Source: Oceanospirillales bacterium (GTDB taxonomy: Bacteria > Pseudomonadota > Gammaproteobacteria > Pseudomonadales > Balneatricaceae). Taken from it: DNA of 64,000 nt. How positions within the stretch are numbered: position 1 is the stretch's first letter; every line of letters begins with the position of its first letter. Position numbers and translations under genes: made by a program. The stretch is taken from assembly GCA_018223185.1 (NCBI GenBank), contig JAAEYW010000019.1, positions 26,299-90,298 on the forward strand. Direction: 5' to 3'. Below the pieces are notes generated by a model. The model was not told the origin of the DNA, searched no databases, and saw only the letters and a list, made by a program, of their open reading frames with translations. Shown here one piece after another: positions 18,049 through 26,873 of the stretch.

Positions 18049-19959
18049 ATGATTCAGTTAAACCAGCTTAGCTTACAACGTGGACACCTGCGCCTGCTAG
18101 ACAGAGCGCAGCTAACTATTCACGCCAATCAGAAAGTCGGCATTGTCGGCGCCAACGGCGTGGGTAAGTCATCACTCTTTAAATTGATTCTTGGGCAGTT
18201 ACAGCCCGATGAAGGCGACCTGCAACTGCCTGGCAATCTGACCATTGCCCATATGGCTCAGGAGGTCGCCGACAGTGATCAGCGCGCCATTGATTATGTG
18301 CTCGATGGCGACCAGCGATTGCGATCAATTCAACAGGCACTGACAGAGGCAGAACACTCTGGCAATCACCACCGCACCGGAGAACTGCATGCACAGCTTG
18401 ATGCTATTGACGGCTATAGTGCTGAGGCACGCGGGCATCAGCTACTCAATGGACTGAGCTTCTCAACCAGCGATGCGATACGCCCGGTCAACACGTTCTC
18501 CGGGGGCTGGCGTATCCGGCTCAATCTGGCCCAGGCACTGATGAGTCATTCCGATATTCTGTTGCTGGATGAGCCTACCAACCACCTCGACCTGGACGCA
18601 ACGATCTGGCTCGAGCAGTGGTTGCGTAACTATCAGGGCACCCTGCTGCTGATATCCCATGACCGGGATTTTCTTGATGCCGTCAGCACCCATATTGTGC
18701 ATATGTACCATCAGAAAACCGAACTCTATAAAGGTGGCTACAGCGATTTTGAAAAACGCCGGGCAGAGCGACTCGCCCAGCAGCAATCACAGTTTGAAAA
18801 GCAGCAGGTCAGAATTGCCGAGATAGAAAGTTTTGTTCGCCGTTTCAAAGCCAAAGCAACCAAAGCCAAGCAGGCACAAAGCCGGGTTAAAGAGCTGGAG
18901 CGTATGGAGCTGATTGCCCCTGCTCATGTCGACAGTCCATTCAGTTTCACCTTTCAGTCATCCGACAAAATATCCTTCCCGCTGATGAGTCTGGACAAAT
19001 GTCAGCTGGGTTACACACAAGCGGTTATTGAAAATGTTAATCTGACCCTGTCACCCGGCGACCGTATCGGCCTTCTGGGACCCAATGGCGCGGGCAAATC
19101 GACCCTGATCAAAACCCTGACCCGGGACCTGCCACTGATAGACGGTCTTTATAAAGCGGGTGAACACCTGAAGATCGGCTATTTTGCCCAGCACCAGCTC
19201 GAGGCGCTGGACCTTGAAGCCTCTCCGGCTCTGCATATACAACGCATATCACCGAAGGCCAGTGATCAGGAGATACGCAACTATCTCGGCAGTTTCGACT
19301 TTAATGGTGATCGGGCACTGGAACCGGTCAAACGCTTCTCCGGCGGCGAAAAAGCCCGGGTAGCACTGGCGCTGATTGCCTGGCAACGGCCCAATCTGCT
19401 GCTGCTCGATGAACCGACCAACCACCTGGACCTTGAGGTCAGACACGCGCTGACACTGGCACTGCAAAACTTCGACGGCGCTTTGATTCTGGTCTCCCAT
19501 GACCGTCACTTGCTGCGTAATACCGTTGACCAGTTTCTGCTGGTTGCTAACGGTCAGGTGACCCCCTTTGACGGCGATATGGATGACTACCAGCAGTGGC
19601 TGGCGTCTCAGCGCCGTATTCAGAATCAGGTTATTGAAAGCCCCAAAGAGAGCCGGTCTCTCAGTGCGGCCGAGAAAAAAGAACAGAAACGGCTTGAAGC
19701 TGAACGCCGCAACGCCCTGCGGCCACTGCGCAAAGCGATTGAGACACTGGAAGCCGGGCTGGACAAAGTTACTGCTGAACTGCAGCAACTGGAAACCCTG
19801 CTGACGGATGTCAGCCTGTACGAAGAAAGCAACAGGGATCAGCTGAAACGCCTGCTGCAACAACAGGGTGAACTGCAACAGAAAGCAGAAGCGATTGAGT
19901 CGCAGTGGATGGAGAAGCTGGAAGAACTGGAGCAACTGGAAAGTGAAACAGCGGACTGA
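18049..19959 (+). CDS. ABC-F family ATPase (YheS-like)
   Basis: Soluble twin ABC ATPase (636 residues from this start). Domain 1 has Walker A GANGVGKSS, signature FSGGWRIRLNLAQAL and Walker B ILLLDEPTNHLDLD. A charged linker (arm) follows near 225-300, then domain 2 with GPNGAGKST, FSGGEKARVALAL and LLLLDEPTNHLDLE. A C-terminal coiled coil (about 540-636) is rich in Glu and Lys. The family acts on ribosomes as translation factors. An upstream in-frame GTG at 18031 exists, but the ATG at 18049 (MIQLNQLSL) fits family starts. Confidence 0.92.
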   Translation: MIQLNQLSLQRGHLRLLDRAQLTIHANQKVGIVGANGVGKSSLFKLILGQLQPDEGDLQLPGNLTIAHMAQEVADSDQRAIDYVLDGDQRLRSIQQALTEAEHSGNHHRTGELHAQLDAIDGYSAEARGHQLLNGLSFSTSDAIRPVNTFSGGWRIRLNLAQALMSHSDILLLDEPTNHLDLDATIWLEQWLRNYQGTLLLISHDRDFLDAVSTHIVHMYHQKTELYKGGYSDFEKRRAERLAQQQSQFEKQQVRIAEIESFVRRFKAKATKAKQAQSRVKELERMELIAPAHVDSPFSFTFQSSDKISFPLMSLDKCQLGYTQAVIENVNLTLSPGDRIGLLGPNGAGKSTLIKTLTRDLPLIDGLYKAGEHLKIGYFAQHQLEALDLEASPALHIQRISPKASDQEIRNYLGSFDFNGDRALEPVKRFSGGEKARVALALIAWQRPNLLLLDEPTNHLDLEVRHALTLALQNFDGALILVSHDRHLLRNTVDQFLLVANGQVTPFDGDMDDYQQWLASQRRIQNQVIESPKESRSLSAAEKKEQKRLEAERRNALRPLRKAIETLEAGLDKVTAELQQLETLLTDVSLYEESNRDQLKRLLQQQGELQQKAEAIESQWMEKLEELEQLESETAD

Positions 19960-19996
19960 CTAACGGCCCATCAGACTAAGTTTTAGTCCGATAACA

Positions 19997-20017
19997 GCGC
20001 AGGGGCAGCCCCTGCGC
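19997..20017. terminator. Hairpin between convergent ABC-F and HDOD genes
   Basis: GCGCAGGGG-CAG-CCCCTGCGC is a perfect 9-bp stem but lacks a T tract; it is a possible transcription end or mRNA-stabilising hairpin. Confidence 0.5.
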
Positions 20018-20027
20018 ATCCTTAACG

Positions 20028-21347
20028 TTATGAGTGAGCGTGCATGATCGTATGCACTAACGAATCCAGTTCCCCACGACTCTCAGTAATGGTGGCAACA
20101 GCATCATCAAGATCGGCCTGTGTCAGCTTCAGCTCAGTGAGAATAGTGTCAGCAATCACTTCAATCGGGCCATCTGCCAGTCCATGACGGCGTAACGCCC
20201 GGTTTACGCAATAGATCAGTTTAGCTTCATCACTGGCCTGCCCATCGTAGCTGAGGTCATTATGATAGCGAACCGTCTCAATCACCACCTCAGGCAGGCC
20301 CCAGTTCTCCAGCAGCCAGCTGCCAATCTGCTCCCGGGTTACATTCACTACGTGCGTCTCAATAAGCTCCAGCGCCATATGGGGATTTGCCTCGATATAG
20401 CGTGACAGCAGTGAGAAGTGAGGCGGAAACAGATAAGCTAAAACCAGATAGCCAAAGTTTTGCAGCAAGCCTGCCAGATAAACCAGTCCGGGCTTCGGCC
20501 TGATCTCCGCTGGCATCTTCTTACATAGCAGCTCTGCCGCAGCCGCGGTGTAGACTGCCTGCTGCCAGTAAGGCACACCATCACGCGGAGTATCTTCAGG
20601 GACATTCAGGGTTTTGCCCATTGCCACCCCCAGCGCCAGATTCACCACCAGATCAAAGCCCAGCACACGAATCACTGCATCTTCAACTGAATGAATCTCG
20701 CCAGGTGCCGCATAATAAGGTGACGCCGCCCAGCTCATCACCTGAGCCGCCAGGCTGGCATCTCCGCGCACCACCGGAACCAGATCATCTATGCCTGCAG
20801 ATGGGTCTGAACGCAGCTCAACCAGACGTTTCATTGATGGAGGTAACGGAGGCAGTCCGAGCGTATCCTCCAGTCGTTGCTGAATACGCAGAGTAGTAAA
20901 ACGCTCAACGGCCCGGGTAATCACCTGTTCATCACTACCCCCGGACTGAGGTTTATCAATCATCTGAGGAGTCATACCCAGGACACACTGAGAAAGATGG
21001 TTCTTAAACCACTCTTTCTGAGCGTCAAATGCCAGCCCGGTATAAGACTCAACAATATTAAAACGCTCGCAATCTGCCAGCGACTCATCAATAAACACCG
21101 GCAACTGAAACAGTTTTTCCTGACCCGCTTTAACCTTCAAAGCCGCCTGACTAAAAAACTTCATTGCATCCCGGGCTCTGACCGGCTGCAGGTGTCGTCC
21201 GGAATACTTCCAGATGCTAACCAGATTTAATAACATATTGGCGGGTAACAAAACCAAAGCCTTACCTTCATGATCATTCAGTAATACGATTCTGATCGTT
21301 CTGGAATCTTTATCCGCACTGAAGATCGATTTCACTGCTATAGACAA
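20028..21347 (-). CDS. HDOD domain protein
   Basis: A 439-residue cytoplasmic protein. The C-terminal two thirds are an HDOD domain: LPPLPPSMKRLVELRSDPSA, VVRGDASLAAQVMSWAASPYY, SVEDAVIRVLGFDLVVNLALG, then LLENWGLPEVVIETVRYHND. Such domains take part in signalling without the metal site of true HD phosphohydrolases. The N-terminal 150 residues may be a divergent YbaK-like (aminoacyl-tRNA deacylase) domain, as in proteins annotated with that fusion, but I cannot see catalytic residues that prove it. Confidence 0.8.
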   Translation of the reverse strand: MSIAVKSIFSADKDSRTIRIVLLNDHEGKALVLLPANMLLNLVSIWKYSGRHLQPVRARDAMKFFSQAALKVKAGQEKLFQLPVFIDESLADCERFNIVESYTGLAFDAQKEWFKNHLSQCVLGMTPQMIDKPQSGGSDEQVITRAVERFTTLRIQQRLEDTLGLPPLPPSMKRLVELRSDPSAGIDDLVPVVRGDASLAAQVMSWAASPYYAAPGEIHSVEDAVIRVLGFDLVVNLALGVAMGKTLNVPEDTPRDGVPYWQQAVYTAAAAELLCKKMPAEIRPKPGLVYLAGLLQNFGYLVLAYLFPPHFSLLSRYIEANPHMALELIETHVVNVTREQIGSWLLENWGLPEVVIETVRYHNDLSYDGQASDEAKLIYCVNRALRRHGLADGPIEVIADTILTELKLTQADLDDAVATITESRGELDSLVHTIMHAHS

Positions 21348-21662
21348 GGGTTTTTCTCCAATTCACCGTCCGTTGGCAAGCTATCGGCCCTGACGCCGCC
21401 ACCTTTAACTAATTTCTGCATAGAATGGATACTCTCAGCCAGCCATTCAGATATATCCATTGACCGGACATCGCATATGGCTAGCCATTCTTCGTTACTT
21501 TTTTATTCTGTCGATAAAACCATCATAACGCTATTGATATAAGACAACCAACAAAGTTACAAGATGTAAATTAGTTGAAAATGATCACTTTGTTTATGTT
21601 CTCTGCTTTAATAACCGCTACACCTCTATCGTGTAATGAATAATTACACCTCAGGAATTCAT
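21348..21662. other. Divergent intergenic region between HDOD gene and ggt
   Basis: 315 bp, AT-rich towards ggt. It contains the 19-bp palindrome listed separately. I see no gene or other repeat. Confidence 0.5.
21631..21649. promoter_or_regulatory. Palindrome upstream of ggt start
   Basis: GTGTAATGAATAATTACAC has perfect 7-bp arms and a 5-bp centre, 13 bp before the ggt ATG. The arms resemble the HexR and TyrR boxes, but the spacing fits neither. It could be an operator or an mRNA hairpin near the ribosome binding site. Confidence 0.45.
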
Positions 21663-23411
21663 ATGCGAACACGTTTTCTCTCTGTCATTCTGACTACCAT
21701 CATCCTGTTTCCAACCTCTGGTTTTGCCATCAATGAAGATTTAGCACCAGAGTCGGCCACTGGCATACAGACCCAGAAAACCATCTCAGCCCGCCACCAA
21801 ATGGTGATTACTGCCCATCCGCTGGCCACCCAGGCAGGCTATAAAGTGCTTCAGCAGGGTGGAAACGCTGCTGATGCGGCCGTGGCCATTCAAGCGATGC
21901 TGACACTGGTTGAGCCGCAGTCCTCAGGGATTGGGGGTGGCGCATTTATGCTCTACTGGGATAACAACACACAGCAACTCAGCGCATTTGATGGCCGGGA
22001 AACGGCCCCGGCGACGGCCGATGAAAATCTGTTTATGACCGATGAAGGATCGCCCATGGACTGGTGGGACGCAATGGTGGGGGGCCGTTCAGTCGGCACT
22101 CCCGGTGTGCTGGCCATGCTGGAACTCAGCCAGAAAAAATATGGTAAGCAGCCCTGGGCGTCACTGTTTACGGATGCCATTGAGCGGTCAGAATCCGGTT
22201 TTACTGTTACCCCCAGGTTGCATCAACTGCTGTCAGCAAACATCAATCCCGGACTGGGACGTTATCCACAGGCCCGGGGATATTTCTTTACACCTGAAGG
22301 TGAACCGCTGCCTGTTGGCTATCAGCTAACCAACCCACTGCTGGCCAGCTCCCTCCGCCAGATTGCTGCGCAGGGTGCAGCCGCACTCTATGAGGGCGCT
22401 CTGTCGGAAAAGATTGTCGCCGCTGTAAAACAGGCAACAGACAACCCGGGTAAGCTTGAGCTGAGCGACCTGAAAGGCTACCGAGCAGTTGAACGCCAGG
22501 CGGTCTGTCGTCCTTTCAGGCAGTATCGGGTGTGTGGTTTCCCGCCGCCCACCTCCGGGGGAGTGACAACCCTGCAGATTCTGCGCTTAATGGAGCTTGC
22601 CGAGCAACAGCCACTGCGTGCAGATACTATTGATTTCTACCACCTGTTCAGTCAGGCCAGCCGGCTGGCGTATGCTGACCGGGCGCGCTACCTGGCCGAC
22701 AGTGATTTTATTCAGGTACCGGTGGATGAACTGCTGGATGAGGGATACCTGCGACAACGAAGTCAGCTGATATCTCCCCTGAAGGATATGGGTAAGGCGA
22801 TTCCCGGTGAACTGCCCGGTAAAATCAGCCGGGCTGATGACCAGTCACCGGAACTGCCCAGCACCAGTCACTTTGTTATCGTCGATCGCTGGGGCAATGC
22901 TGTTTCAATGACCAGTAGTATCGAAATGGCGTTTGGATCGACCCTGATGGCGGGAGGGTTTCTGCTGAATAACCAGCTGACCGACTTCTCGTTTGTCGCT
23001 GAGCAGGATGGAAAACCGGTCGCCAACCGGGTTCAGGCAGGCAAACGCCCCCGCAGCTCAATGTCGCCAGTGATGGTATTTAATGAAAATAACCGTCTGG
23101 TAGCCGCCCTGGGCTCTCCCGGAGGCAGTCGGATTATCAGCTATGTTGCACAAAACCTTTATCTCAAGCTGAGCTCAGATATCTCACTGCAACAGGCCTT
23201 TAATACCCCTCACGTGGTAAACCGCAACGGAGTCACCGAACTGGAGGCGGGAACCGCCGCAGAACAGCTTGCTGAACCACTGAAAGCGCTGGGCCATGAG
23301 ATTAAAATCAGAGATCAGAATAGTGGCCTGCACGGCTTTTTCCGTCAGGCAGACGGCCGCTGGAACAGTGCCGTTGACCCTCGTCGAGAGGGCACTGCCT
23401 TAGGCGATTAA
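21663..23411 (+). CDS. ggt: Gamma-glutamyltransferase
   Basis: Periplasmic Ntn-hydrolase that cleaves or transfers the gamma-glutamyl group of glutathione. The 582-residue precursor has a signal peptide (about 1-23) and the large-subunit motif QGGNAADAAVA...EPQSSGIGGG. The self-cleavage nucleophile is Thr401 in PSTSHFVIVDRWG, followed by SMTSSIEMAFGS and the glycine-rich SPGGSRIISY. The ATG at 21663 is chosen because AGGA lies 6 bp upstream and a signal peptide begins there; an ATG at 21636 would fall inside a palindrome. It forms a salvage route for glutathione made by gshA. Confidence 0.95.
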   Translation: MRTRFLSVILTTIILFPTSGFAINEDLAPESATGIQTQKTISARHQMVITAHPLATQAGYKVLQQGGNAADAAVAIQAMLTLVEPQSSGIGGGAFMLYWDNNTQQLSAFDGRETAPATADENLFMTDEGSPMDWWDAMVGGRSVGTPGVLAMLELSQKKYGKQPWASLFTDAIERSESGFTVTPRLHQLLSANINPGLGRYPQARGYFFTPEGEPLPVGYQLTNPLLASSLRQIAAQGAAALYEGALSEKIVAAVKQATDNPGKLELSDLKGYRAVERQAVCRPFRQYRVCGFPPPTSGGVTTLQILRLMELAEQQPLRADTIDFYHLFSQASRLAYADRARYLADSDFIQVPVDELLDEGYLRQRSQLISPLKDMGKAIPGELPGKISRADDQSPELPSTSHFVIVDRWGNAVSMTSSIEMAFGSTLMAGGFLLNNQLTDFSFVAEQDGKPVANRVQAGKRPRSSMSPVMVFNENNRLVAALGSPGGSRIISYVAQNLYLKLSSDISLQQAFNTPHVVNRNGVTELEAGTAAEQLAEPLKALGHEIKIRDQNSGLHGFFRQADGRWNSAVDPRREGTALGD

Positions 23412-23536
23412 AATCGCCCCCTGACCACAACTGAGCAGAGCGGCTTTGATCAGGTCTGCTCAGAAGCGCCTCACTTAACATGCCTGTTTGTATCGGCCGT
23501 CCCTGACTCATTCTGAAAATTAATTAATCAACAAAT

Positions 23537-23556
23537 TCGACTTTAGTCGATATAAT
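23537..23556 (+). promoter_or_regulatory. fabI promoter -10 with adjacent operator-like palindrome
   Basis: TCGACT-TT-AGTCGA (23537-23550) abuts a perfect TATAAT (23551-23556), about 130 bp before fabI. No good -35 is visible at 17 bp, which is compatible with a regulated promoter. The binding protein is unknown. Confidence 0.45.
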
Positions 23557-23567
23557 GGCGACAGCAA

Positions 23568-23582
23568 TTGTGCGCAGCACAA
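23568..23582. promoter_or_regulatory. Second palindrome in the fabI leader
   Basis: TTGTGC-GCA-GCACAA is a perfect 6-bp inverted repeat just downstream of the putative -10, near the expected transcription start. It is a candidate operator; the regulator is unknown. Confidence 0.4.
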
Positions 23583-23688
23583 AAAGTGTGATGGATAGCG
23601 ACTGAATCTATAACAACACCTTTTCATAATATTGAAATCAGTTTCGCGTAATTTAACCTGTTGATTTAATTGATTAAGGTGAGCCAAA

Positions 23689-24459
23689 ATGTCTAACCTA
23701 TTGATGGCCGGCAAAAAAGTATTGGTTGTCGGAATTGCCAACGACAAGAGCATCGCTTACGGCGTCGCAAAAAAACTGCACGAACAGGGTGCCGAGCTGG
23801 CAATCACCTATCTGAATGATAAAGCTGAACGCTTTGTCCGCCCTCTGGCTGAAGAACTTGAAGCGTCCATTATCATGCCGCTGGATGTGACTCAGGAGCA
23901 ACAGATGGCTGACCTGTTTAAAACGATCGAAGAAGCCTGGGGCTCATTGGACGGGCTGGTTCACTCGCTGGCTTTCTGTCCGCTGGAAGACCTGCATGCG
24001 CCGATCTCAGAATGCTCCCGTGAAGGCTTTGCCCAGGCGATGGACGTATCCTGCTTCTCCTTTATCCATATGGCCTCTTTCGCTAAGAATCTGATGAAAG
24101 ATGGCGGTTCAATGATTAACTTCTCCTACCTGGGCAGCGCGCTGACCACCGGAGATTACAACATTATGGGTTGTGCAAAAGCAGCACTTGAAGCGGCCAC
24201 CCGGTATCTTGCGCGGGACCTGGGCCCCCTGCATATCCGTGTAAACTGTATCTCACCGGGCACTATTGCAACCCGGGCAGCCGGAGGCATAAAAGATTTC
24301 GCCACCATGCTTGAATACAACCAGCACAAAGCGGTTGACCATCAGTTGCCAACGATTGAAGAGGTTGGCGATGCGGCAATGTTCTTCCTGAGCGACCTGT
24401 CAAAAGGAACCTCCGGCAGCATCCACTATGTTGACCATGGGGTGGGTATTGTCGGATAA
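23689..24459 (+). CDS. fabI: Enoyl-ACP reductase FabI
   Basis: NADH-dependent reductase of the last step in fatty-acid elongation. The 256-residue SDR-fold protein has VVGIANDKSIAYGVA at the N-terminus (the FabI form of the cofactor loop), LDVTQEQQM, the catalytic Y-x6-K pair in YNIMGCAKAALEA, and RVNCISPGTIATRAA. The usual E. coli segment SIGFAPGD reads SLAFCPLED, with Ala at the position of Gly93, so it is a divergent FabI. AAGGTGAG precedes the ATG and a terminator follows. Another FabI-type isozyme elsewhere in the genome is possible. Confidence 0.88.
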   Translation: MSNLLMAGKKVLVVGIANDKSIAYGVAKKLHEQGAELAITYLNDKAERFVRPLAEELEASIIMPLDVTQEQQMADLFKTIEEAWGSLDGLVHSLAFCPLEDLHAPISECSREGFAQAMDVSCFSFIHMASFAKNLMKDGGSMINFSYLGSALTTGDYNIMGCAKAALEAATRYLARDLGPLHIRVNCISPGTIATRAAGGIKDFATMLEYNQHKAVDHQLPTIEEVGDAAMFFLSDLSKGTSGSIHYVDHGVGIVG

Positions 24460-24475
24460 GCTAAACTCTGACGCT

Positions 24476-24505
24476 AAAAAACACCGCACAACGGTGTTTT
24501 TTTTT
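24476..24505. terminator. Bidirectional terminator between fabI and cynS
   Basis: AACACCG-CACAA-CGGTGTT with an A run on the left and nine T residues on the right serves fabI and the convergent cynS. Confidence 0.92.
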
Positions 24506-24521
24506 AGCCCTGGCTTCGATG

Positions 24522-24971
24522 TCAGTAGGTTTTATAGGGTAAAAACTTCCCGGAGAATACGACATTGACCCGGTCCCCATTGGGATTGGATTCCCGCTGA
24601 ATATCCATGGAAAAGTCGATCGCACTCATAATGCCATCACCAAACTCTTCGTGGATCAGCTCTTTAATCGTCATGCCATAGACATTCACCAGCTCATACC
24701 AGCGATAGATTAGCGGATCCGCAGGCACCTCTGTTGGCAACGATCCCTTGTAAGGAGCGATCTGCAGCCAGGCAATCGCTTCGTCACTTAATTCAAAGAT
24801 CTCACCTATTTTGGTGGCCTGCTCTTTATCAAAGGTCATCTGCCCGAGGCACGCGGCAGTTGTCCACTCTTTTGATAAACCGACGGTTTCAGCTACAGCG
24901 CTCCACTTGATACCTTTGGCAACTTTCTGTGAAAGGATCTGAGCAGTTACTTCTTCACGGCTACTTATCAT
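24522..24971 (-). CDS. cynS: Cyanate hydratase (cyanase)
   Basis: Decomposes cyanate with bicarbonate to ammonia and carbon dioxide. The 149 residues fit the family length: an N-terminal helical DNA-binding-like domain (KGIKWSAVAETVGLSKEWTTAACLGQ) and a C-terminal catalytic domain with YRWYELVNVYGMTIKELIHEEFGDGIMSAIDF, containing the conserved Arg, Glu and Ser. It lies 25 bp downstream of the kinase-phosphatase gene on the same strand, so the two are probably co-transcribed in a nitrogen-acquisition unit. Confidence 0.96.
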   Translation of the reverse strand: MISSREEVTAQILSQKVAKGIKWSAVAETVGLSKEWTTAACLGQMTFDKEQATKIGEIFELSDEAIAWLQIAPYKGSLPTEVPADPLIYRWYELVNVYGMTIKELIHEEFGDGIMSAIDFSMDIQRESNPNGDRVNVVFSGKFLPYKTY

Positions 24972-24996
24972 ATTAGTGACTCCGTATATGATCGTT

Positions 24997-26736
24997 TTAT
25001 TGAGTAAGATTGTGGATTTGAACCAGAAGCACAGCGACCGTCACAGCTAGCATCAGTGAGATACTTTTCCAGAACAACAAAGGGTTGCGATCCAGCAGTG
25101 GTGGACGGGTTTCGCTAAGAAACTTTTGGTTCGGATACCTAAGGTCATACAGAAACTCCGAGAGTTCTTCATAACGTTTAAACGGGTTGGGATTAAGCGC
25201 TTTGCGCAAGGTATAGTCGATCCACCTGGGGATCTCACGCTCATCATCAAGCACACTGTGGTACTGCAGTCGTTTCTGTGCTGCAACTGTGCGCGACTTC
25301 GCAACCTGAGTATCGTAGGGGAAGCGCCCTGACAGCATATGGTAAGTCAGCACAGCCAGTGAAAACTGATCCGAGCGTCTGGAAATGATCTCTCCAACAA
25401 AATATTCGGGTGCCATATACAACGCTGTACCCTGCATTTCATCTTGTTCCAGTGTATTCTCTGCTTCGACAATACCGGCGATTCTGACACCACCAAAATC
25501 GATGATCTTCACCGTACCGCTGTTGTCGATCATGACGTTATCAGGTTTAAGATCCTGATGTAGAATCTCCAGGCGATGCATCGCCTGTAAGCCTTTCGCC
25601 ACCTGTTCGATGATACCTCGCACGGTTTCAATATCCGGGTTCGGGTTATCGATCAGCCACTGTTTAAGGGTAATACCCTCGATATATTCCGTAACACTGT
25701 AAAGATAGTGACGCTGGCGGTTCTGCAAGCCTGCTTTCATCACATGGGCGTTATTGATCCGCCGCGCAACCCACTCTTCCATCAAAAACCGTTCCAGATA
25801 CGCGGGATTGTTGCGTAGTTCAACAGAGGGGATTTTTAAGACAACACGTGACCCGTCCTCAAGATCCTCAGCCAGATAAACATGGCTGCGACTGTTGGCA
25901 TGCATCTCTCGCAGGATCAGATAACCATCAAACTCCTGGCGGACATGTAATACCGGCGGTAACTCCAACTCTTCGACCTGCTGCTGCAGCGTACTTGCTT
26001 CCATAGAAGGCAACTGATCGACCCTGGCAATCTGCAACGTCAGGTTATCATCACTTCCTTGTGCCAAGGCTCGCTGAACCAATGTTTCTGCAGCCAGGTT
26101 CAGATCATCTGCATGTTCACTGAGGACTTTCAGAACATCCTCAGTATCAATAAACTCATAAACTCCGTCTGTACAAAGCAGGTAATAATCACCCTGTTTT
26201 AGTGCCACCGTCTGGTAATCAAACTCAACGTCCAGTTCAACACCCATTGCCCGGCTGAGATAACTTTTCTCTTTCGAAATCCAGCTGCGGTGGTCTTTGG
26301 TTAATTGTTCTAATCCCTGACCACGCAACCGATAAACCCGGCTATCACCAGCATGAAACAGATGCGCCGTCGATGCTTTAAAAACAGCCGCACACAATGT
26401 GCAGACATAACCTTTATCTTTGTTATAACGAAACTCACTACGTTGCGTCTGTGAACATAACCAACCATTGACCGATTCAAGTACTTTCAGGCCAGAGGTG
26501 TAAACCGTCCAGGTATCTGAAGTACAGAAATAGTCATTCAGAAAGCTTTTTACCGCGGTTTCACTGGCAATCTGGCTGACACTACTGGTACTAATACCAT
26601 CTGCCAGAACCAATGCAGCACCTTTGAGACTAAGCTGCGGTTCGCGTGGAATGACTGCGCCATGAAAATCCTGATTGATCTCTTTGACGCCTTTATCACT
26701 GAACTGCCCCAGACTGAGCTTAAGTTGGCTATTCAT
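24997..26736 (-). CDS. Bifunctional protein phosphatase 2C / Ser-Thr kinase, membrane-anchored
   Basis: A 579-residue fusion. The N-terminal PP2C phosphatase (about 8-240) has ALVLADGISTSSVSQIASE, HAGDSRVYRLR and GSDDNLTLQIARV. The kinase (about 265-525) has VVLKIPSVEL (ATP Lys), LHQDLKPDNVMID (HQD in place of HRD) and IIDFGGVRIAG, with an activation segment GTALYMAPEYF. A single C-terminal membrane helix (about 553-573) holds it at the membrane. Such fusions accompany nitrate/nitrite transport genes; here the formate/nitrite channel lies upstream and cyanase downstream, so transporter or nitrogen regulation is a reasonable inference. Confidence 0.9.
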   Translation of the reverse strand: MNSQLKLSLGQFSDKGVKEINQDFHGAVIPREPQLSLKGAALVLADGISTSSVSQIASETAVKSFLNDYFCTSDTWTVYTSGLKVLESVNGWLCSQTQRSEFRYNKDKGYVCTLCAAVFKASTAHLFHAGDSRVYRLRGQGLEQLTKDHRSWISKEKSYLSRAMGVELDVEFDYQTVALKQGDYYLLCTDGVYEFIDTEDVLKVLSEHADDLNLAAETLVQRALAQGSDDNLTLQIARVDQLPSMEASTLQQQVEELELPPVLHVRQEFDGYLILREMHANSRSHVYLAEDLEDGSRVVLKIPSVELRNNPAYLERFLMEEWVARRINNAHVMKAGLQNRQRHYLYSVTEYIEGITLKQWLIDNPNPDIETVRGIIEQVAKGLQAMHRLEILHQDLKPDNVMIDNSGTVKIIDFGGVRIAGIVEAENTLEQDEMQGTALYMAPEYFVGEIISRRSDQFSLAVLTYHMLSGRFPYDTQVAKSRTVAAQKRLQYHSVLDDEREIPRWIDYTLRKALNPNPFKRYEELSEFLYDLRYPNQKFLSETRPPLLDRNPLLFWKSISLMLAVTVAVLLVQIHNLTQ

Positions 26737-26808
26737 ACAACCTACGATTCTTCCAGAAATCAGGAGTTAACTTAGAAGGTAACGAAATAGTTATCTGCAC
26801 TAAACAAA

Positions 26809-26841
26809 AAATCCCGGCGATTGTTTCGATCACCGGGATTT
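26809..26841 (-). terminator. Terminator between formate/nitrite channel and kinase-phosphatase genes
   Basis: On the minus strand AATCCCGG(T)GAT and ATC(G)CCGGGATT pair around a 7-nt loop and run into a T6 tract, 33 bp after the channel stop. Kinase expression would depend on readthrough or a promoter in the 70 bp that follow. Confidence 0.88.
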
Positions 26842-26873
26842 CTACTAGTCATTCAACTTTTTAAACACCCAGA

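Noticed and set aside
19249..19935. Long minus-strand frame of 228 residues
   Set aside because: It is antisense to the ABC-F gene, whose motifs are complete on the plus strand; the composition is that of a shadow frame.
21631..21649. TyrR or HexR site at ggt
   Set aside because: The arm-to-arm spacing is 5 bp, not 3 (HexR), and the overall length differs from the TyrR box; left as an unassigned palindrome.
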